Positions 34,197-43,244 are shown, counted from the first letter of the stretch. The stretch is 64,000 bases of DNA from JADJNW01 sp964526645 (GCA_964526645.1 CAZGJN010000007.1:1-64000); one strand, 5' to 3'. Notes: generated by a model not told the origin, from the letters alone. Program-made: numbers and translations.

Positions 34197-35213
34197 ATGT
34201 TTATCAATTTGATTAGCGATACTATTACAAAACCGACTCCCGGCATGTTGCAAGCGATGATGCAGGCAACAGTGGGCGACGATGTGTTTGGGGAAGATCC
34301 CACTGTGAATGCCCTGGAAGCCAAAGCCGCCGAGATGTTTGGCAAAGAAGCTGCTTTATTTTGTCCCAGCGGCACGATGACGAACCAGATTGCACTCAAA
34401 GTGCACACGCAACCGCTGGACGAAGTGATCTGCGATGAAAATTCTCACATTTATCAATATGAAGTAGGGGGCTATGCTTATAATTCGGGCATTGGCATCA
34501 ATTTGATAAAAGGCACCAATGGCAAAATCACTGCGGAACAAATAGCTGCTGCGATCAAACCTGTTTATGACTGGCTGCCCATAAGCCGATTGGTTGTACT
34601 GGAAAATACTGCTAACAAGGGAGGCGGGAGTTATTATACCCTTGAGGAAATTCATCCTATTCAACAGCTTTGCTACAAACGCGGCTTGAAGCTGCACCTG
34701 GATGGCGCTCGTTTGTTTAATGCCTTGGTAGAAACGGGTGACACTACACTGGAAACTGGCGCTTTATTCGATAGTATTTCTATTTGCCTGTCCAAAGGAT
34801 TAGGCGCACCAGTTGGTTCTTTATTGATTGGTAGTCAATTATTTATCCGACAAGCTCGCAGGGTTCGCAAAGTGATGGGGGGGGGTATGCGTCAGGCTGG
34901 CTACCTCGCCGCTGCGGGAATTTATGCCTTAGATCATCATGTGCAAAGGCTCAAGGAAGACAACAATTGTGCGAAATTGATAGGGAAAACGCTTGAAAAA
35001 TTGACTTATGTGGAGCAAGTGCGACCTGTGCAGAGCAATATCATCATTTTTGATCTGAAAGCGCCTTACACTGCTGCGTCTTATTTGGATGCCTTACTCA
35101 AAAAAGGTATCAAAGCCGCTGCTTTCGGACCCCAAACCGTTCGCTTTGTCACGCACCTTGATTTTACACCGGATATGCTGGAGCAAACGCTCAAAATTAT
35201 CAGCGAACTTTAA
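34197..35213 (+). CDS. ltaE: Low-specificity L-threonine aldolase
   Basis: PLP enzyme splitting L-threonine (and allo-threonine) into glycine and acetaldehyde. Signature MFINLISDTITKPTPGM, GDDVFGEDP, LHLDGARLFNA with the cofactor Asp169, and SKGLGAPVGS with the Schiff-base Lys200 are visible; 338 residues is standard. It ends four bases inside the convergent tsaD, sharing the bases TTAA. Confidence 0.93.
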   Translation: MFINLISDTITKPTPGMLQAMMQATVGDDVFGEDPTVNALEAKAAEMFGKEAALFCPSGTMTNQIALKVHTQPLDEVICDENSHIYQYEVGGYAYNSGIGINLIKGTNGKITAEQIAAAIKPVYDWLPISRLVVLENTANKGGGSYYTLEEIHPIQQLCYKRGLKLHLDGARLFNALVETGDTTLETGALFDSISICLSKGLGAPVGSLLIGSQLFIRQARRVRKVMGGGMRQAGYLAAAGIYALDHHVQRLKEDNNCAKLIGKTLEKLTYVEQVRPVQSNIIIFDLKAPYTAASYLDALLKKGIKAAAFGPQTVRFVTHLDFTPDMLEQTLKIISEL

Positions 35214-36211
35214 AGATTCCAACGGGCTAAAGGTGTGGCATCCTGCCCTGTAAATTCGCCTTTTAAATATTTGTAGTAAGCAGTGATGGCAATCATTGCG
35301 GCATTATCGGTGCAATATTCAAACTTTGGGATATAAGTGCGCCAATTCAATTTTTCACCGGTAGCCTCCAGGGCTTGGCGAAGTCCTGTATTGGCAGATA
35401 CGCCCCCTGCGATGGCAATTTCCCGGATGCCCGTTTTCTGTACTGCTTTTTTCAATTTTTTAATCAGAATGCTGACGATCCGGCTCTGCACAGAGGCACA
35501 AATATCGGGCAAGTACGCTTCAATAAAATGAGGATTTTGCTGCATTTCTTTTTTCAAAAAATAGAGGATGGAGGTTTTCAAACCGCTAAAGCTAAAGTCC
35601 AACCCTGGAATTTGAGGCTCCGGAAAATCAAACCTCGGACTGCCCTGCTGCGCCAGGCGGTCAATCAAAGGACCGGCTGGATAATCCAAACCCAGCAGTT
35701 TACCTGTTTTGTCAAAAGCTTCTCCAGCGGCATCATCAATGGTTTGTCCGAGTATTTCCATATCGAGATAATCCCGCACCAGCACGATCTGCGTGTGCCC
35801 GCCGGATACCGTCAGGCAAAGAAATGGAAAACTGGGCTTGGGGTCTTCGGCAAAATGCGCGAGTACGTGTGCCTGCATGTGATTGACCTCGATCATCGGA
35901 AGATTCAGGCTCAGCGCCAGCCCTTTGGAAAAGGACACCCCAACCAAAAGAGAACCCACAAGCCCCGGACCGCGGGTGAAAGCGATGGCGCGGAGCTCAT
36001 TTTTTGCAATACCAGCCTGTTGCAATGCTACATCCACTACCGGCACAATATGCACCTGATGCGCACGCGAGGCAACCTCCGGCACAACCCCGCCATACTG
36101 TCGGTGCACCTCCTGGCTCGCAACGACGTTGCTCAGCACCTTGCCATCTTGCACAACAGCAGCGGCAGTATCATCACAAGAAGATTCTATTGCTAAAATA
36201 GTAACATTCAT
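35210..36211 (-). CDS. tsaD: tRNA N6-threonylcarbamoyladenosine transferase TsaD
   Basis: Transfers the threonylcarbamoyl group to A37 of tRNAs that read ANN codons, with TsaB, TsaC and TsaE. The ATG at 36211 is used; an in-frame TTG lies nine bases upstream. It has ILAIESSCDDT, GGVVPEVASRAH, the metal-binding His111 and His115 (NHMQAH), TVSGGHTQIVLV, GEAFDKTGKLLGL, GGVSANTGLR and YCTDNAAMIA. The 333-residue length is typical. Transcription is convergent with ltaE, and the two genes share a TTAA stop overlap. Confidence 0.96.
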   Translation of the reverse strand: MNVTILAIESSCDDTAAAVVQDGKVLSNVVASQEVHRQYGGVVPEVASRAHQVHIVPVVDVALQQAGIAKNELRAIAFTRGPGLVGSLLVGVSFSKGLALSLNLPMIEVNHMQAHVLAHFAEDPKPSFPFLCLTVSGGHTQIVLVRDYLDMEILGQTIDDAAGEAFDKTGKLLGLDYPAGPLIDRLAQQGSPRFDFPEPQIPGLDFSFSGLKTSILYFLKKEMQQNPHFIEAYLPDICASVQSRIVSILIKKLKKAVQKTGIREIAIAGGVSANTGLRQALEATGEKLNWRTYIPKFEYCTDNAAMIAITAYYKYLKGEFTGQDATPLARWNL

Positions 36212-36384
36212 ATTGCACAAACCAATAAAATTATCCTAAATTTATCGCATCATATCAACTTTTGAAAACAGGAGGTTAAAAACGCAAATTTGAAACGTTT
36301 TGCAAGAAATGAATTTCAAATTTCATGCCTCTTATTTCAAATTTTTTGTAGCCTCTATTGTGAAACAAAAATTGTAAAAATCCT

Positions 36385-36780
36385 ATGGCAGACGTAAAAG
36401 CGATAGCGAAAACGGACACAAATGTAAACAAAACTCCGAACCTCAAGGATGTTGCACCTGCCTCTTCCACCAATTGCGTGGTAGCAAAAGGTACTAAAAT
36501 CGAAGGCAATTTTCAGTCGCCTGAGAATGTTCGTATGGATGGTGGACTCGTAGGAGAGGTGCGTTGCGACAAAAAACTGGTGATGGGGGAAACGAGCTCC
36601 CTGGAAGGCAAAATTTTTGCCAACGAAGCTGTGATCATGGGTAGGGTAAAAGGCGATATTGTGGTGGCAGATACCCTCCATCTTCAAAATACGGCCAACG
36701 TACAAGGCAATATTTCCGCGAAATATTTGATCGTGGACGAAGGTGCCGTTTTTAACGGAGATTGCAAAATTGGTGGTTAA
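36385..36780 (+). CDS. Bactofilin (polymer-forming cytoskeletal protein)
   Basis: A 131-residue protein with a flexible Thr/Asn/Lys-rich N-terminus and a right-handed beta-helix core of repeated ~10-residue turns (IEGNFQSPENVRMDGGLVGEV, SLEGKIFANEAVIMGRVKGDIV is summarised by its GxxxGxI turn pattern, NVQGNISAKYLIVDEGAVFNGDC). Bactofilins polymerise without nucleotide on the inner face of the membrane and guide wall synthesis or other localised processes. No LytM peptidase partner lies next to it. A terminator overlaps its stop codon. Confidence 0.9.
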   Translation: MADVKAIAKTDTNVNKTPNLKDVAPASSTNCVVAKGTKIEGNFQSPENVRMDGGLVGEVRCDKKLVMGETSSLEGKIFANEAVIMGRVKGDIVVADTLHLQNTANVQGNISAKYLIVDEGAVFNGDCKIGG

Positions 36781-36806
36781 AAAGATGGCTACCCACCATT
36801 TTTTTT
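36771..36806 (+). terminator. Terminator overlapping the bactofilin stop
   Basis: TGGTGG (36771-36776, the last two Gly codons) pairs with CCACCA (36793-36798) and is followed by a T8 run. Confidence 0.6.
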
Positions 36807-36952
36807 ATTTTTTGCATCTTGAAAGGGGTTCAAGTGCAGTACGCTGGCAAAATATGAAAGACCTATTCTTCAACATGTCCTAAAATACCATTTAGATAAC
36901 TAACAGGTTTTAAATAAAAAATCTTATAATTGCGCCAAAACAAAACCGAAAA

Positions 36953-37540
36953 ATGAGACTCGTAATCAACTTAGTGCTCGCTGTATTAATAATTGGATTG
37001 ATCTGGGTGCTGGTTCAAAGCATCAGAGAGCCCATTGCTTTCAAAGCAGAAAGAACAAAAAGAGAAAGAGCTGTCATCGCCAAATTGATGGAAATTCGCA
37101 AAGCACAAGAAGCTTTCCGGGATATTACCGGTGGCTTTGCACCAACCTTTGATTCTTTGACAAATGTATTGAAAAATGGCAAATTTGCGATCGTTCAGGT
37201 TTTTGGTGACCCAGATGACCCTAATTTCACAGGGCAAATCACCTATGACACAGTCTTCAAACCAGCGATAGATTCCATCAGAGCGCTCGGTATCGTATTG
37301 GATTCTTTAGCTTTCATTCCTTATGGGCAAGGTGCTCGATTCGATATTGCTGCCGATACCCTTACCTATCAAAGTACTTTAGTGAATGTGGTAGAAGTGG
37401 GTACGCCGCGTAAGTCTTTTATGGGGCAATATGGCTCTAAGCGCTATTCAAAATACGACCGATCCTATGACCCAAATAGTGTTATCAAATTTGGAGACCT
37501 GACAAAACCTAATTTAGCAGGAAATTGGGAAGGAAGATAA
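36953..37540 (+). CDS. Single-span membrane protein of unknown function, upstream of DUF3822 gene
   Basis: A 195-residue protein with an N-terminal hydrophobic segment (MRLVINLVLAVLIIGLIWVL) acting as a membrane anchor, a Lys/Arg/Glu-rich helix (FKAERTKRERAVIAKLMEIRKAQEAFRDITGGFAP) summarised here by its coiled-coil character, and a beta-rich extracytoplasmic part. It is not assigned to a named family. The Lys-rich helix after a single span and an A-x-E-A-F-type segment recalls PilN/pseudopilin-like partners, which is weak inference. It overlaps the next gene by 16 bases, so translation is probably coupled. A TATAATTG box at 36925-36932 is near the -7 consensus. Confidence 0.6.
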   Translation: MRLVINLVLAVLIIGLIWVLVQSIREPIAFKAERTKRERAVIAKLMEIRKAQEAFRDITGGFAPTFDSLTNVLKNGKFAIVQVFGDPDDPNFTGQITYDTVFKPAIDSIRALGIVLDSLAFIPYGQGARFDIAADTLTYQSTLVNVVEVGTPRKSFMGQYGSKRYSKYDRSYDPNSVIKFGDLTKPNLAGNWEGR

Positions 37541-38373
37541 ATCTTGAAATAGCAGAAGATAATTTATCCAACAAGATAAATGCTCCGTGTGAACTGTCCA
37601 TCCTCATCGGGATGGACAGTTTGGCTTACATCATATCCGATCCTAACAAGCAAATTAATCTGCTACGGCACTATGAATTGAACACTGCCGCAGTTACATT
37701 AGCCGATGAAATCGCTGCCGTTCTACTACAAGACGAATATATCAGGCGGCAATACCAAAATGTTCGCATCAGTATCGCCGCTAAAAGTTATACACTCATA
37801 CCCGATAGGCTTTACAACCCTTTGGAGAAAAAATCTTACCTGCAACCCTTAGTTCGACTGAGCGACCAGCTTGTCATAAAAGTAGATGAATTAAAGCCTT
37901 TCGCTGCAAAAAATGTTTATGGCATAGATGCCAATTTGTTTGATACAATGACTAAATTTTTGCCCAATAGCAGAATTTACCATGCGGGCAGTACCTTTTT
38001 ATCGGGTTTGTATCAAAAAAGCAAAGCGGAGGGCTATCGTATTTTCCTTCAGGTAGATACCGGTGTACTGACGGTCGTTTTGATGGATCGGAAGGATTTG
38101 ATTTTTATGAATTCATTTGAATGGCAATCGGCGAAGGATTTTGTTTACTTTCTTTTATTGGTATTTGACCAGTTTACGCTTGACGCAAATGAAGTGCCGG
38201 TTTTTATCGCAGGCAAGTTGGTAGAGGATTCGGAGATATATCGCCTTTTGTTTCGATACATTCGCAATATACAATTTGTTGCGCCACCGGAAGCCATCGG
38301 ACTGAGCGAAAGATGGCATTCGCCAGCGCCGCATCTTTTCTTCAATCTTTTTGGAACACTTCTTTACAACTGA
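37525..38373 (+). CDS. DUF3822 family protein, actin-like ATPase fold relative
   Basis: A 282-residue cytoplasmic protein of the DUF3822 family, common in Bacteroidota. I keep the TTG at 37525 as start: the family begins shortly before CELSILIGMDSLAYIIS, no ATG is available before that point, and the TTG overlaps the upstream gene by 16 bases as in coupled operons. The fold of this family is related to PilM-type actin-like ATPases, but the phosphate-binding loops are weak (VYGIDANLFD, IFLQVDTGVLTVVLMDRKDL). Together with the preceding single-span protein it could form a PilM/PilN-like pair, which is inference. rsmD-like follows, an arrangement I know from other Bacteroidota. Confidence 0.75.
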   Translation: MGRKINLEIAEDNLSNKINAPCELSILIGMDSLAYIISDPNKQINLLRHYELNTAAVTLADEIAAVLLQDEYIRRQYQNVRISIAAKSYTLIPDRLYNPLEKKSYLQPLVRLSDQLVIKVDELKPFAAKNVYGIDANLFDTMTKFLPNSRIYHAGSTFLSGLYQKSKAEGYRIFLQVDTGVLTVVLMDRKDLIFMNSFEWQSAKDFVYFLLLVFDQFTLDANEVPVFIAGKLVEDSEIYRLLFRYIRNIQFVAPPEAIGLSERWHSPAPHLFFNLFGTLLYN

Positions 38374-38387
38374 TCGTTGTATCATCA

Positions 38388-38471
38388 GCACTTGTTCTGA
38401 TTTTTTTTAATAAAATACGGATAGATTCTTATTGCCAATTGAATTGGCAGATTGGCAAATCAGCACATTGC
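38388..38471 (+). repeat. Dispersed intergenic repeat, second long copy
   Basis: It opens with GCACTTGTTCT, contains AATAAAAT, and ends with ATTGGCAAATCAGCACATT. It matches the block at 22840-22938 with length differences and lies between DUF3822 and rsmD-like genes. Confidence 0.5.
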
Positions 38472-38478
38472 TTTACTT

Positions 38479-39030
38479 ATGAGAATTATTGGAGGAAAAT
38501 TTAAAGGAAGACGCTTTACCCCGCCTGCTGATAAATGGCCTACCCGCCCTACAACTGACTTTGCGAAAGAGGGCTTGTTTAATATTTTGAACAACCACCT
38601 GGATTTTGAAGCCATCAAAGTCCTTGATTTATTTGGGGGCACGGGCAGCCACAGCTACGAATTTATCTCAAGGGGATGCCACAATGTCACCTATGTAGAT
38701 AAATTTTCACCTGCAGTGGCTTTTGTGAAAAAGATGGCGCAAACGCTTGCCGTAGAATCCGAGCTCCGGGTAGTAAAGGCAGATGTGTTTCAATTTATAG
38801 AGCGTTGCGCCGACACTTTTGACTACATTTTCGCCGGACCACCCTATGCTTTGCCAAATATAGATGCCATCCCCAACCTCATTTTTGAATACAACTTATT
38901 AAAACCTGAAGGATTATTTGTGTTGGAACACGATCCTACGCATGCTTTTCGCCAAAATCCGCGTTTTCTTCAGGAAAGGAACTATGGAAAAACGATTTTT
39001 AGTTTCTTTGTAAATGAATTAAAATCGTAG
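38479..39030 (+). CDS. rsmD: RsmD-like 16S rRNA guanine-N2 methyltransferase with altered motif IV
   Basis: The ATG at 38479 is chosen; the longer frame starts at a TTG. RsmD methylates G966 of 16S rRNA using S-adenosylmethionine. MRIIGGKFKGRRF, RPTTDFAKEGLFNIL and the SAM-binding VLDLFGGTGSHSYEFISRG are normal. The catalytic [DN]PPY motif reads GPPY: residue 120 is Gly (codon GGA, 38836-38838) where Asp is expected (typical ADPPY). That Asp/Asn normally positions the target amino group, so activity may be reduced or changed. GAY to GGA needs two base changes, so a simple read error is less likely. Length 183 is normal. Confidence 0.85.
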   Translation: MRIIGGKFKGRRFTPPADKWPTRPTTDFAKEGLFNILNNHLDFEAIKVLDLFGGTGSHSYEFISRGCHNVTYVDKFSPAVAFVKKMAQTLAVESELRVVKADVFQFIERCADTFDYIFAGPPYALPNIDAIPNLIFEYNLLKPEGLFVLEHDPTHAFRQNPRFLQERNYGKTIFSFFVNELKS

Positions 39031-39048
39031 CGTTTAAATAAAGCGAAT

Positions 39049-39486
39049 ATGCTAAAAATACTACTCTTTCTGGGAGGAATACTGTGCCTGACTACCGGCG
39101 CTGCCCAAAACAACCTGAGTGGCTGCTGGCGAGGCCTTATCACACAAGACGAAGGCGGCTACCGCCCAGAGTACAGCATGGAATTGCACTTGACGCAGGA
39201 GGGGACAAAAATAACGGGGCGCTCTTTTGTCTATTTTGATAAGGTATACGCCGAAATGCAATTGGAAGGAGCGTTGATAGGCGGTAAAATTTTGCAAATA
39301 AAAGAAACTAAAATCCTGGCTTCCAAAAAAGTAGATGGAATGGAATGGTGCATTAAACAGGCGGTGCTTAACTTGGTCAAAACAGAAACACCCTGGCGAC
39401 TGGAGGGTGCCTGGGAGGGGGCTACAGCGTTTGGACCCTGCATCCCGGGGCGGATTATCTTAAAAAAAGCGATTCCGAGGGCGTAA
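39049..39486 (+). CDS. Secreted protein of unknown function (lipocalin-like strand pattern)
   Basis: A 145-residue protein with a signal peptide (MLKILLFLGGILCLTTGAAQ). The mature part is short beta strands beginning NLSGCWRGLITQDEGGY and ending WRLEGAWEGATAFGPCIPGRIIL, a pattern seen in small Bacteroidota beta-sandwich/lipocalin-like proteins. Four Cys may form disulfides. It starts 18 bases after rsmD-like gene stop and is likely co-transcribed. No function can be given. Confidence 0.6.
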   Translation: MLKILLFLGGILCLTTGAAQNNLSGCWRGLITQDEGGYRPEYSMELHLTQEGTKITGRSFVYFDKVYAEMQLEGALIGGKILQIKETKILASKKVDGMEWCIKQAVLNLVKTETPWRLEGAWEGATAFGPCIPGRIILKKAIPRA

Positions 39487-39525
39487 AACCGCAAACGGTA
39501 GCATGTAAAATTCAAAATGTAAAGG

Positions 39526-39533
39526 TAACTTTG
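39526..39533 (+). promoter_or_regulatory. Putative -7 promoter box for argS
   Basis: TAACTTTG matches TAnnTTTG. Transcription would begin near 39540 and give a ~16-base leader before the ATG at 39556. Confidence 0.4.
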
Positions 39534-39555
39534 CGGCTTCAAATTGAGAAATTCA

Positions 39556-41430
39556 ATGACTTCAACAGTAATACATATTACAAGCATTATTCAAGAAAGC
39601 GTAATCAAAGCCGTACAGGAGTTGTATGGAGAAATTGTGCCAGCCAGCCAAGTGCAAGTCAGTGCCACGCGTAAAGAATTTGAAGGGGATTATACGGTTG
39701 TTACATTTCCATTTACAAAAGTTGCAAAGAAAAAGCCCGAAGAAATAGGGGCGGAGTTGGGTAATTATTTGCTGGCGAATGTCCCAGAAATCAAGACTTT
39801 CAATGTAATTAAAGGCTTTTTGAACTTAGTGGTAAGCGATGGCTTCTGGACAAGCTTTCTGGAACAAATTTATGATAATCCCAATCACGGTCAGCATTCG
39901 CCCAATGGCGAAAAAGTAATGGTGGAGTTTTCTTCACCCAATACCAATAAACCCTTGCATCTGGGGCATATTCGGAACAATTTGCTGGGTTGGTCTTGTT
40001 CAAAAATTCTGGAAGCGGCTGGTTATGAAGTCGTTCGGGTGCAAGTCGTCAATGATCGGGGGATCGCCATTTGCAAGAGTATGCTGGCTTGGCAAAAATT
40101 TAGTGGCGGCGCAACGCCAGAATCAACCGGCATCAAGAGCGACCATTTTGTGGGAGATTATTATGTACTATTTGAACAAAAATTTCAAGAAGAATATAAA
40201 GCCTGGCAGCAAACAGATACAGCGAAAGTATATTTTGAACAGCGTAAAAATAAAGAGCAAGACGAAAAAGAATTTTATAAAGAATATAAAAATAAATATT
40301 TCAATGAATACAGCCAACTTGGGTCAGAAGCACGCGAAATGCTTTTGAAATGGGAAGCCGGAGATGAGGCTACAATTGCGCTTTGGCAGAAAATGAATGG
40401 CTGGGTGTATCATGGTTTTGAAGAAACGTATAAAAAAATCGGCGTATCATTTGATAAATATTATTACGAATCGGATACTTATTTACTTGGTAAAGATATT
40501 ATACAAAGTGGTCTGGAAAAGGGTATTTTTTATAAAAAAGAAGACGGCTCGGTTTGGGTGGATTTGACGGATGCCAAGCTCGATCATAAAATATTGCTTC
40601 GCAGCGACGGTACTTCGGTGTACATCACACAAGATTTGGGCACGGCGCAGTTGCGATACCAGGACTTTGGCGTGGATCGGATGGTGTATGTGGTAGCGGA
40701 TGAGCAAAACTATCACTTTCAGGTGCTGTTTGAAATTTTGAAACGCCTCGGAGAACCTTATGCAGCGGGCTTGTATCACTTGGCTTATGGCATGGTGGAT
40801 TTGCCGACTGGCAAAATGAAATCGCGCGAAGGAACAGTGGTAGATGCGGATGATCTGATCGCCGAAGTAATCCAGGAAGCGCGCGAAAACTCGAAGGAAC
40901 GCGATACCCTGGCGGATATAAGCAAAGAAGAGCAAGAGGATATTCTGCGGAAAATTGGTCTGGCGGCACTCAAATTCTTTATTATCAAAGTGCATCCTCA
41001 AAAGCGGATGATCTTTGACCCCAAGGAATCCGTGGATTTGCAGGGGCAGACAGGGCCTTATGTGCAGAATGCGTACGTGCGGATTCGATCGGTGATTAGG
41101 AAAGCCGACGAGCTCGAAATTCGGAATTCGGAACTCGGAAAGTCTCTGGAATACAATCATTTAGAAACCGATGAAAAGGATTTGATTGCGCAGTTGTACG
41201 AGTTTCCGAATTTGGTTTTGGAAGCAGCGCGGGATTATGATCCGTCGATTATTGCAAATTATGCTTATAATCTTGCAAAATTGTATCACAAGTTCTATCA
41301 TGATTATTCGATTTTGAAAGCAGAAAGTGAAGCGACGGTAGCCTTTAGATTAAAATTATGCCAAGCAATTGCGAATACGTTGCGTTTTGGAATGGATTTA
41401 TTGGGAATTGAAATGCCGGAAAGAATGTAA
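39556..41430 (+). CDS. argS: Arginyl-tRNA synthetase
   Basis: Class I aminoacyl-tRNA synthetase charging tRNA-Arg. The first ATG (39556) is used; the frame opens at a TTG at 39544. The HIGH motif is HLGH starting at residue 135 (SPNTNKPLHLGHIRNN), and the KMSKS-type loop is KMKSREG from residue 420. The N-terminal Add1 domain (1-110) and C-terminal DALR anticodon domain (~510-624) are present. Around residue 519-528 (41112-41140) the reading frame passes through an AATTCGGAATTCGGAACT palindrome-like stretch reading EIRNSELGKS, which looks like a small inserted repeat. glnS follows 84 bases downstream. Confidence 0.96.
   Translation: MTSTVIHITSIIQESVIKAVQELYGEIVPASQVQVSATRKEFEGDYTVVTFPFTKVAKKKPEEIGAELGNYLLANVPEIKTFNVIKGFLNLVVSDGFWTSFLEQIYDNPNHGQHSPNGEKVMVEFSSPNTNKPLHLGHIRNNLLGWSCSKILEAAGYEVVRVQVVNDRGIAICKSMLAWQKFSGGATPESTGIKSDHFVGDYYVLFEQKFQEEYKAWQQTDTAKVYFEQRKNKEQDEKEFYKEYKNKYFNEYSQLGSEAREMLLKWEAGDEATIALWQKMNGWVYHGFEETYKKIGVSFDKYYYESDTYLLGKDIIQSGLEKGIFYKKEDGSVWVDLTDAKLDHKILLRSDGTSVYITQDLGTAQLRYQDFGVDRMVYVVADEQNYHFQVLFEILKRLGEPYAAGLYHLAYGMVDLPTGKMKSREGTVVDADDLIAEVIQEARENSKERDTLADISKEEQEDILRKIGLAALKFFIIKVHPQKRMIFDPKESVDLQGQTGPYVQNAYVRIRSVIRKADELEIRNSELGKSLEYNHLETDEKDLIAQLYEFPNLVLEAARDYDPSIIANYAYNLAKLYHKFYHDYSILKAESEATVAFRLKLCQAIANTLRFGMDLLGIEMPERM
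41112..41140. repeat. Short palindromic repeat inside argS
   Basis: Contains tandem AATTCGG/GAATTCGG/GAACTCGG units translated as IRNSELG, at the junction before the DALR domain. Such units occur as intergenic repeats in Bacteroidota; the insertion origin is inference. Confidence 0.35.
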
Positions 41431-41514
41431 AGAAAAGTACGATTTACGAGGCACCAAGTATGCTTTATTTAATAGATTATAACATTACTAAATCACAATG
41501 TCACTAAAGAAATC

Positions 41515-43182
41515 ATGAGCGAAGTTAAAGAATCCCTGAACTTTATTGAAGAATTTATTGAGGAGGATATTGCGAATGGCAAGCACGCCGGGCGAGTACA
41601 TACGCGCTTTCCGCCGGAGCCAAACGGCTATCTGCATATTGGTCATACCAAAGCAATTACTTTAAATTTTGATATTGCTAAAAAATATGGCGGTAAAACT
41701 AACCTCCGTATGGATGACACGAATCCTACGACGGAGAAAACCGATTATGTAGAAAATATAAAGAGGGATATTCAATGGCTTGGTTATCAATGGGATGGAG
41801 AGGTGCTGTATGCCTCAGATTATTTCCCTCAATTATATGATTTTGCAATAAAGTTAATTAAAAAAGGTTTGGCCTACGTGGATGATTCTACTTCGGAAGA
41901 AATTGCAGAGCAAAAAGGTGCGCCAACTGTGCCTGGCAAGGAAAGTCCTTATCGCAATCGTTCCATAGAGGAGAATCTAGACCTGTTTGAGCGCATGAAA
42001 AATGGGGAATTCCCTGATGGATCAAGGGTTTTACGTGCCAAGATTGACATGGCTTCACCCAATATGCATATGCGCGACCCTGTGATGTACCGTATTAAGC
42101 ATGAGCATCACCATCGTACGGGCAATGATTGGTGTATTTATCCAATGTACGATTTTGCCCATGGACAAAGTGATTCGATCGAAGGCATTACACATTCTTT
42201 ATGTTCGTTAGAATTTGAAAATCACCGCCCTTTATATAATTGGTTTATTGAACAATTAGAAATTTTCCCTTCCCGACAAATTGAGTTCGCTCGGATGAAT
42301 GTGGAGTATATGATTACTAGCAAGCGGAAATTATTAAAATTAGTAGAAGAAAATTATGTAAATGGCTGGGATGACCCTCGAATGCCAACCGTGGCTGGAA
42401 TGCGGCGCAGAGGTTATCCGGCTGCGGGTATCCGTGAGTTTTGTCGCAGGGCGGGTATTGCCAAGCGCGAGAATTTGATCGAAATCGGGCTTTTAGAATT
42501 TTGTATTAGAGAGGAACTAAATAAAATTACACCGCGTGTAATGGCGGTGCTTGATCCGATTAAAGTTATTATTACAAATTATCCGAAGGATCAGGTGGAA
42601 GAAATGGAGATTGAAAACAATCCAGAAGATCAAAGCGCTGGCGCACGTAGAATACCGTTCTCCAGTGAGTTATATATTGAGCAAGATGACTTTATGGAAA
42701 ATCCACCGAAGGGTTATTTTCGACTCTCGCCAGGTGGAATGGTGCGTTTGAAAGCGGCTTATATCATTCAATGTAATGAAACCATCAAGGATAATAGCGG
42801 AAATATCACGGAATTACACTGTACTTATATACCTGAAAGCCGGAGTGGTTCGGACACATCTGGGCTAAAGGTAAAAGGTACAATCCATTGGGTTTCAGCG
42901 CAGCACGCTTTAGAAGCGGAAGTAAGATTATACGATCGCCTATTTACCGATCCAGAACCAACCAACCACGAAGACCGCGATTATTTAGAATTTTTTAATC
43001 AAGATTCGCTTAAAGTTATTGAAAAAGCTTACGTGGAACCAAGTTTAAAAGAAGCAAAACCGCAGGAACAGTTTCAGTTTATTCGCAAAGGCTATTTTTG
43101 CGTGGATTCAGATTCTACGCCGGAAAAGCCTGTTTTTAATTTGACAGTAAATCTGAAAGATAGCTGGAAAGCGCCTAAGTAA
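41515..43182 (+). CDS. glnS: Glutaminyl-tRNA synthetase
   Basis: Class I synthetase that charges tRNA-Gln directly. It has HTRFPPEPNGYLHIGHTKA with HIGH at residues 41-44, the MITSKRK form of KMSKS near residue 265, and the two beta-barrel anticodon-binding domains at the C-terminus (~340-555). It belongs to the GlnRS rather than the GluRS group by the PPEPNG loop and by length (555). Its presence means the organism has direct Gln charging. A hairpin terminator follows at 43245. Confidence 0.96.
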   Translation: MSEVKESLNFIEEFIEEDIANGKHAGRVHTRFPPEPNGYLHIGHTKAITLNFDIAKKYGGKTNLRMDDTNPTTEKTDYVENIKRDIQWLGYQWDGEVLYASDYFPQLYDFAIKLIKKGLAYVDDSTSEEIAEQKGAPTVPGKESPYRNRSIEENLDLFERMKNGEFPDGSRVLRAKIDMASPNMHMRDPVMYRIKHEHHHRTGNDWCIYPMYDFAHGQSDSIEGITHSLCSLEFENHRPLYNWFIEQLEIFPSRQIEFARMNVEYMITSKRKLLKLVEENYVNGWDDPRMPTVAGMRRRGYPAAGIREFCRRAGIAKRENLIEIGLLEFCIREELNKITPRVMAVLDPIKVIITNYPKDQVEEMEIENNPEDQSAGARRIPFSSELYIEQDDFMENPPKGYFRLSPGGMVRLKAAYIIQCNETIKDNSGNITELHCTYIPESRSGSDTSGLKVKGTIHWVSAQHALEAEVRLYDRLFTDPEPTNHEDRDYLEFFNQDSLKVIEKAYVEPSLKEAKPQEQFQFIRKGYFCVDSDSTPEKPVFNLTVNLKDSWKAPK

Positions 43183-43244
43183 ATAAGGTAAGGACACTAC
43201 TTTTATATTTATATAGTGAAGTATTGATTGTTTAATAATAAGAA

